NCBI RefSeq assembly: GCF_000002875.2
Contig: NC_009394.2
Span: 434,001 to 498,000, forward strand
Reading direction: 5' to 3'
DNA from: Leishmania infantum JPCM5
Taxonomy: Eukaryota > Euglenozoa > Kinetoplastea > Trypanosomatida > Trypanosomatidae
DNA: 64,000 nt
Below, one piece after another: positions 58,377 to 64,000 of this stretch. The first letter of the stretch is position 1, and every line of letters starts with the position of its first letter. The translations under genes and the position numbers were made by a program. Below the pieces are notes generated by a model that was given only the letters and a program-made list of their open reading frames with translations, was not told the DNA's origin and did no database searches.

Positions 58377-59570
58377 CTACAAGCACCGATCCCAGTACTT
58401 GAAGTAGTCCTCGTCTACCGCGTTCTTGTAGAGCTCGTCTAACTGGGCCTTACGTTTGGCTGCTGCTTGTGCCTGCATCTTGTGAGTCTCCGCCAGCTGC
58501 TCGCGCTCAGCTCGGCGTTCGCGCTCGCGCTGACGATCGAGAGCGTTTGCCATTCGCAGCTGCATGTTTTCCTGCAGCGACCACTGCCTTTGCTCCTCCA
58601 CCTCTAAAAGACGACGACGGCGGAGCTCGCGGAGCTGCTCATCTTGGCCGGCTCGCAGGAGGGTCTTCTGCTTCTCCGACATGCCCTTGTAGCGCTCTGC
58701 CATGACGCTGCCGCCAAGCTCGCTGACTACGGTTTCGCGCTCGTTGAGGAAGTCGCTGTCCATCTGGTACGCCATCTCTTGCAGGCCGAGGCGAGTGTCC
58801 TCCTCCTTGGCGCGCACAGCCTCGCGTCGCTGCTGCTCAGCGAGCGCGCGGTTGAAATCGGCCCCGTTCTTCTCCATGAGCCTGCGCTGCTCCGCCACCT
58901 TTTGCTCCACCTCGTACAGGCGGTGGTTCACCTCCTCGTTGCGGTCGTCGAACGCGCGGTCGCGCTCCTGCTCCATCCACTTCTTCGCGAGCTTCTCGTT
59001 CACCTGCTGCTGCGCCCACTGCCGCTGCTGCCGCTGCTGCGCCGCCCTGCGTGCCGCGTAGTCGAGATCCTCGCCTTCAAACTTCTGCAGCGACGATGGT
59101 CCGTTACGAGGGTCGTCGTCGCCGATGCGTGCCGGAAGCTCCTTGCGCCGTGCCTCCGGGTCGTTAAGGTCCCACTCGCGGCCCATCTCTTTCTTCTGAA
59201 AGGTCTGGCGGTAGTCCTGCAGCTCCTTTTCTCGAGCTGCGCGAATGGAATTCACCTCCTGCTGCAGTGCACACGCATGGCGGTCCATCAGGAGTGCCTG
59301 TCGGTCGTAGTAGTCATTCCTCTCCTTTTCCAGCCGGCGCAGCGCTTCCTTCTCACGCACCTGCGCATCCAAGGCCTCGCGGTCGATGCCCATCTTGCGC
59401 ACCTTAGGGTCCTTCAGTCGCTCCGCCCTCTGCAGCATAAAGAGCTGCTTCTTAGTCTTGGTGTTCATCTGGTTCGAAGCGCTGGCTGCGTTGTCGACGG
59501 AGCTCGCGGCTGCGATTCCGCGGCCGTTGGCCGCAGAGAACAGATTTTGTTCCTCCACCGCCGAGCCCAT
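58377..59570 (-). CDS. RIB43A: RIB43A (flagellar protofilament ribbon protein)
   Basis: 397 residues from the ATG at 59570 (MGSAVEEQNL). After a Ser/Ala-rich lead it is almost wholly charged coiled coil, as in RIB43A. Characteristic segments are RNDYYDRQALLMDRHA (near 85), DLNDPEARRKELPARIGDDDPR (near 133), GADFNRALAEQQRREA (near 237), and the end FKYWDRCL. RIB43A lies in the stable ribbon protofilaments inside axonemal doublets, like CFAP45 10 kb downstream. Length is close to the usual ~380 residues. The start fits because upstream sequence is a GT repeat with no ATG. Confidence 0.9.
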   Translation of the reverse strand: MGSAVEEQNLFSAANGRGIAAASSVDNAASASNQMNTKTKKQLFMLQRAERLKDPKVRKMGIDREALDAQVREKEALRRLEKERNDYYDRQALLMDRHACALQQEVNSIRAAREKELQDYRQTFQKKEMGREWDLNDPEARRKELPARIGDDDPRNGPSSLQKFEGEDLDYAARRAAQQRQQRQWAQQQVNEKLAKKWMEQERDRAFDDRNEEVNHRLYEVEQKVAEQRRLMEKNGADFNRALAEQQRREAVRAKEEDTRLGLQEMAYQMDSDFLNERETVVSELGGSVMAERYKGMSEKQKTLLRAGQDEQLRELRRRRLLEVEEQRQWSLQENMQLRMANALDRQRERERRAEREQLAETHKMQAQAAAKRKAQLDELYKNAVDEDYFKYWDRCL

Positions 59571-60815
59571 TTATGCGTAGCTGTGTGTGTGTGTGTGTGT
59601 GTGTGGAAGAGGCGCAGAGATGAGGAGGGGGGGGGGTGCCTTTGTTGGACACCTGCGCAATACAGAGGTGTAGAAGGGAAGCGATAGAACAGAAGAGGAG
59701 AGCGCAAACACAAGAACGGGCTCGCCGGACCGAATGTGGAGATCGACGAGTGCCCAACGAGAGTCCGCGACCGAAGTACACCCGGAGAATGGGAATGTTC
59801 TCAAGTGGTTGTAGGGGGTAGATAGACAGCGAGCAAATGGATGAGAACAGCAGCAGCAACAGCAGCAGCTGCGGCGGCAAAAAATATATATGGTGAGCGC
59901 GTGGTGAGGTTCAGTTGAGGAGGTTATAGATTGGCAAGGTGCTTTCAAGGCACCGAAGCGGCAGCTGGGTGATCGTCGAAGCGAGAGAGAAAGAGGACAG
60001 GGTTGCGAGAGGCAAGAGGAGCAGGAGGGGAAAACGCCGCAATTTCCTCGCAGGGAGATACTGGTGGCATACAGGGAGAGGGAGTGAGTCAGGATGAGAT
60101 GCTGCTGTTGTTGAGGGAAGGAGAAGAGGGAAGGAGAAAAGGGACTGGAAAAGGAAGAAGGGGAAGCAGGTGCACGCACCGTGATTGCGACGTAAAGGAC
60201 GGCCTTCACTTGAAAAGAAACTCTCACCAGTTGTGGAACCCCACCGCCTTCCTCTTGCTCCACCCCCTTCCCTACGATGCAACTCAGGCGCATCTCCCCA
60301 GCCGGATGTGCAGCGGCCGGTGCACGACACGGCGTGTGCAAATCTGCTGCACGTTCGCTTTTCCTTGCTTCTCGTTTTCCTTTCCTTTTGCTGTACTGTG
60401 TGAGTCTACACCGACCCACACGCCTCACGCGTGTATCATTCTGCGCTTGGGCGGATGTGTGAAGACGTGGGGGAGGCCCCGCATGCGTGCATGAGCATAT
60501 GTGTGTGTGTGTGTGTGCATGTTTCTCAGGCGGAAAAGCGATAACACAGCACTGGAGGAGGAAGTGGGCAGGGGGTGGAGGGCAGCAGCGGAACGCCGCC
60601 GCACCGTCCTCTCATCTCTAATTGGCTACGTGGGCTCTGTCGAATGATGTCACCCTCGGGAGGAGGAGAGAAAGACTCATATGCGCTACTGCCGCGACTA
60701 GCTCTGCTGCATGCTCATCTCACGCATCGGCTTCTACAGCTGCAGTGATACCACCGAGAAAGTGGCACAACTAGGCAGGCGCGAGCGGCGACAACACTCC
60801 AGCCGCCGGATCGCG
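59571..60815. other. Intergenic spacer upstream of RIB43A
   Basis: No gene is seen. It holds a GT repeat (59582-59605) immediately before the RIB43A start, a G run (59625-59637), a CAG-type run (59848-59875) and a GT repeat near 60499-60517. Confidence 0.5.
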
Positions 60816-61385
60816 CTACTGCTGCGGCTTAAACTCGACTAAAGGCGACGGTGCTGAGCACTTGAAGCAAAACCTGCGGTTGTTGCGGTTGACGCCTTTG
60901 CACTTGGGGCATGTCCACAGTGTCGTCTCCTTTCCGGGCAGCGGCGGCGGCACGGGCTTTGGCTGCTGACACTTGTGGCACACAACGGCGCCTCTGAAGT
61001 TCATCTGCCCGCACGGACAGGCCCAATCATGCGGATCCTCACCTGGCAGACTCGGGCGGCGAACGCCAGGGGGGAGAGGAGGGGCGGGGGCACCACACTT
61101 GTAGCACTCACGCTTGGATTGGTAGTTGACTTCACCACACTGGCACAGCCAGTCGCCCTTGGTCGGCTCACGACTGCGCTTCCGTCGATGGTTGCCAGCG
61201 AGGCGCCGTGCGAGGCACAACGGCGTCGCAGTGGAGAAGGAGCGCACGTACGTGCACGTGTTACTGCTCGTCATGGCCATTCCTGCCACCGCCCCGGAGG
61301 TTGCAGGGTACACCACGGCAGCCGCGGCGGCGCCACAGGGCCGGCGCAGAAAACGCGCCCCTAGTTCACCGTGACATCGCAGCAT
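60816..61385 (-). CDS. RanBP2-type zinc-finger protein, three fingers, mitochondrial-like
   Basis: 189 residues from the ATG at 61385. Residues 1-65 are Arg/Ala/Ser-rich with no acidic residue except one Glu, like a mitochondrial presequence. Three RanBP2-type fingers follow at about 79-97 (WLCQCGEVN...CYKC), 121-139 (WACPCGQMN...CHKC) and 157-176 (WTCPKCKGVN...CFKC). Each keeps the Trp, four Cys and Asn typical of single-stranded RNA binding. The linkers are Pro-rich. Short proteins of this layout in trypanosomatid mitochondria take part in RNA editing or processing, so an RNA-binding role there is likely, but the complex is not known. Confidence 0.85.
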   Translation of the reverse strand: MLRCHGELGARFLRRPCGAAAAAVVYPATSGAVAGMAMTSSNTCTYVRSFSTATPLCLARRLAGNHRRKRSREPTKGDWLCQCGEVNYQSKRECYKCGAPAPPLPPGVRRPSLPGEDPHDWACPCGQMNFRGAVVCHKCQQPKPVPPPLPGKETTLWTCPKCKGVNRNNRRFCFKCSAPSPLVEFKPQQ

Positions 61386-62733
61386 ATTACGTAATCTCCC
61401 TTGGGCTCTCCGTGCGCGCCGGTCTTACGCGGGAGGAGGAGGGGGGCTTCGATGGATGCCTGCCTGTGCTTGTTTGTGCGTTGTCTCACGAGGTGCGAAC
61501 GTCGACAAGCAACAGAAGGGTGAGAGAGCGGCAGGGGGGAGACGAGACGAGACGAGACGAGACGAGCAGTCGCACAAACGTCCTTTGCCTTCCTCTTGGC
61601 CCTTAATACGTCAAGAAGGGATCGCACACCACTACGGAGGTGGAGGAGAGAGGGAGAGCGATACGGTGTCGGGGTAGGGAAGGTGGGTGCAAGGAACAGC
61701 AATGTTTGTGCGTCCGGCAGGTCTCCCGAAGAAAGCAAATGGAAAGAGCCGAGGGAGAGCGATCACGTGGGAGGTTTTGCTTTTGTGCGCGGCGGGACAG
61801 TGTCGCGGTGCTGCTGCAGATTGCGCATGTCAGTGACAAGTCGCGGCCTCTTTCTTCCGTGCCTCTCTTCCTCACCGCTGCATGGGCACAACAAGGCTGA
61901 TCACGCGCGAATAGGTGTGTGGGTGGGGGGTGGAAGGCGGGGAACACATGCAGGGGATAGACACAGAGAGCAGGGAGAGAGTGGTACAGACGGGGATGTG
62001 CCGCTTGCAAAGCCAAGACAGGTGGGAGAGGGCAAGGAGGTGGAGAAGAGAGGAGCTGCTCGCGAAGAGCATTCGCACCGAAGACACACGGGACAACGGT
62101 CCACACATCCGTTCATCTTTCTCAGCCGCTTGCGCCTTGCCACTGAGCAGAAAGGCACCGCAGCTTGTGGCTGTGGACCGCCGCGCTATGCTTGCGGCTC
62201 TCCTCGAGTTAGCGTTTCCGGCTTGTCCTCGCCCTCTCATCCCTGACCTCAAACACTCAAAGACACTCGCACGCACAGGTGTGGAAACCGAGAGAGCCAC
62301 ACGCCTCTCTGCACTCCGACATCGTCATCATTCCTTCCTCTGCCACGTAGAGGGGACGGGCTGGGGGTAGGGGAAGGCTCTTTCGCCGAGTCGCAGTTTT
62401 GCTTTCTCCTTTTTGTGGATTAGCTGCACGTATAAAATGGTCGAGAGGCCGAAGGAGGATGAGGGAGTGGATGGGGAGGGCGTCATCCTTCCCCATCAAG
62501 AGGATCCTGTGTCTGTGCTCGCGTGTGTGTCTGTCTCTCCCCCCTCTGCGTGATACTATGTGAGCACCGTATCTCTCAGCATGCAGGGCCTCCCCTGTAC
62601 CGCCTCTCTCCCCACTTTGCACAAGATGCCCAGCACGACACTTGCGTAAGAGGGCCACTCACCACCCTTTTCTCTCAAGCTTCCCGGCTCGGCGTTTGCT
62701 TCTGCGTGGCGCTTCGGCGGCTTCCTCGACGCA
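61386..62733. other. Intergenic spacer
   Basis: No gene is seen. It holds a GACGA tandem repeat (61540-61566) and purine runs near 61428-61450 on the plus strand, the latter 45-65 bases upstream of the zinc-finger start. Confidence 0.5.
61540..61566. repeat. (GACGA)n tandem repeat
   Basis: Five copies of a 5-base unit (GACGA) plus a partial one. Confidence 0.85.
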
Positions 62734-64000
62734 CTAGAGCGATTCCTTTAGCGTGCTCATGAGTGTGTGCAGGGCGTTTGCAAGCTCATCCATTGTCTTG
62801 CTGGTGATGTCGCCGCTTTCAGTGACGTGGCGCTGAATATCTGAGAACTGTACCTGCAACGCATGCGCGGCGGCCGGTGTTGTGGCACGGGAGCAGAAAT
62901 ACTGCGCCACCTCGCCCACAGCGCTGCCCTCCACGTAGAACAGAGGAAGCAGCAACTTCCTCATTCCGTGGTTATCAACCGCCACGGAGCGCTCGAGCGC
63001 ACATGTGACAAGGCGGTGAAACACCATCGCGTCCGCCCGCAGCAGCGTCGACTTCATGACGGCCGCCTGCTGCAAATCCTCTATCGGATACGCAGTGCGC
63101 ACCCAACAGCAGTTCACGAGGCGGTCCATCGCCTGCAGCGCGTCATTCTGCTGTGCGGCTTCGACGGCGTTGATGCTGGCCGGGAAGGCAAGCGACTCCA
63201 CAAAGCCAACGACAGTGAACACCTCCCGCGGCGGCTGCTTCGCCCAGAAGTCGTGGAAGAAACGCGCAGCCAGCACGTTCACCACCTTGATCACAGCCGT
63301 GCACACCTTCGAGCGCACTATGTACTCATGTACAGGCAACCTGCACAGCAGGCCCCACACACTAGACAGCAGGCTCGTGAGCGCCGTGTCCTCGTAGAGC
63401 TGCAGCACCCCCAAGTTGCACCACCCTCCCTGCAAAATGTGGTACGCTGCCAAAAGGCCCAGCCGCATCACTTTCCACCCCCACTCCACCAGCGGTGGCG
63501 ACGGGGTTTGTGCGCTTGGTCCCGTTACGCTGCCCCCCAAGATAAGATGGACAAGCCGTGCGGAGCGCACCACCACCCGGCTCACATAGCGAAATATGTG
63601 CACGGGTTTCGCGCTCTGTGCCCCAAAGGCGATGCGCTGGTTCTTGTTCAGCGCCATCTCATTCACCAGCTCCAGGAGCTGCGTTACAGTCTCCTCGCCG
63701 CAGCTGCTTTCTTGTAGTACGGCGTCGGCTACAGGATACAGAAAAGGCTCGATCATGTCCATTACTACTCGGTACGGTCGGCGCTCCGTGCAGCTCAGGA
63801 TGCCGCGCATGTCGCAGAGCGCCAGTGTCAGGCGGTCAGTGCTCTCCGCGCTAGACCCGCCAGTGGCGGCCCCGTACACTGCCTGTGAAATGCGCGCCAG
63901 CACCGGCTCCATGAGGGTGTTCACTACAGAGTCTGTGAGCGCGGAGGCGTCGAGGAAGCGCACTTGTGCCACACATCGAATAAACAGGTACCGCGCCTTG
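62734..64000 (-). CDS. Exportin-7-like karyopherin, C-terminal ~420 residues (runs off right edge)
   Basis: The frame is open to the right edge (KARYLFIRCVAQVRF at its start), so the 5' part is outside; the GTG at 63972 is not a real start. Segments match the C-terminal part of exportin-7/RanBP16: NKNQRIAFGAQSAKPVHIFR (XPO7 has NRAQRLxFDxSSPNGILLFR) and AAYHILQGGWCNLGVLQLYED (XPO7 has [21 protein letters not shown]). The final 80 residues resemble the closing LLGLILLNEKYF and MEGIERN region in order. Such karyopherins carry cargo through nuclear pores with RanGTP. An exportin-4 or exportin-T identity is less likely. The match was made from memory. Confidence 0.75.
   Translation of the reverse strand, partial: KARYLFIRCVAQVRFLDASALTDSVVNTLMEPVLARISQAVYGAATGGSSAESTDRLTLALCDMRGILSCTERRPYRVVMDMIEPFLYPVADAVLQESSCGEETVTQLLELVNEMALNKNQRIAFGAQSAKPVHIFRYVSRVVVRSARLVHLILGGSVTGPSAQTPSPPLVEWGWKVMRLGLLAAYHILQGGWCNLGVLQLYEDTALTSLLSSVWGLLCRLPVHEYIVRSKVCTAVIKVVNVLAARFFHDFWAKQPPREVFTVVGFVESLAFPASINAVEAAQQNDALQAMDRLVNCCWVRTAYPIEDLQQAAVMKSTLLRADAMVFHRLVTCALERSVAVDNHGMRKLLLPLFYVEGSAVGEVAQYFCSRATTPAAAHALQVQFSDIQRHVTESGDITSKTMDELANALHTLMSTLKESL

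Noticed and set aside
62734..64000. Exportin-T identity for the right-edge protein
   Set aside because: First considered because of RYLFIRCV near the edge, but the NKNQRIAF and NLGVLQLYED segments fit exportin-7/RanBP16 better.

Overview
The window reads as nuclear chromosomal DNA of a trypanosomatid of the Leishmania type. The evidence is a GC-rich sequence with intron-less genes, all on one strand, separated by long (0.5-2.8 kb) spacers full of purine runs (pyrimidine tracts on the coding strand, as needed for trans-splicing) and of CA/TG/TA microsatellites. It also holds two SIDER-like degenerate retroposons and several proteins with trypanosomatid character (EIF4G5, PBP1/ataxin-2, a RabX-type pair). 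From memory, and unchecked, the order uridine phosphorylase - EIF4G5 - PBP1 - CFAP45 - Rab pair - RIB43A corresponds to Leishmania chromosome 10 and Trypanosoma brucei chromosome 8.

All supported genes lie on the minus strand, so transcription runs from right to left and the window looks like the inside of one polycistronic unit. From the right edge (upstream) to the left: an exportin-7-like karyopherin (cut by the edge), a RanBP2-type zinc-finger protein with a mitochondrial-like N-terminus, RIB43A, a doubtful ORF, a TMEM218-like membrane protein, two tandem divergent Rab GTPases, CFAP45, a mahogunin-type RING E3, a 1,527-residue EDRF1-like protein, a small mitochondrial-type protein, the ataxin-2 homologue PBP1, a small ORF, an unknown 424-residue protein, a four-helix membrane protein, a degenerate NDK-fold protein, EIF4G5, a coiled-coil protein, an unknown 322-residue protein, a J-domain protein, a long CH-domain protein, a nucleolar RRM protein, a degenerate mitochondrial carrier, uridine phosphorylase and, at the left edge, the first 239 codons of an unknown gene.

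Polycistronic genes of trypanosomatids are usually not grouped by function. Even so, CFAP45 and RIB43A (axonemal doublet inner proteins) and the TMEM218-like protein (ciliary transition zone) fall within about 13 kb, and a SPATA4-type CH protein and an NDK-like protein may also be flagellar. EIF4G5 and PBP1, 12 kb apart, both act in mRNA translation control.

I found no CRISPR array, rRNA or tRNA and no clear new defence or mobile system. The points most worth a second look are the coding-like stretch behind the EIF4G5 stop next to ambiguous bases, the NDK-fold pseudoenzyme with a large insertion, the shared G4-motif change in the two Rabs, the two SIDER-like copies in opposite orientation in presumed 3' UTRs, and a 37-bp-arm inverted repeat at 29.7-29.8 kb. 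Start codons were set on the first ATG that fits homology or a plausible splice acceptor; many longer reading frames begin with TTG/GTG or run through the untranslated leader and were trimmed.
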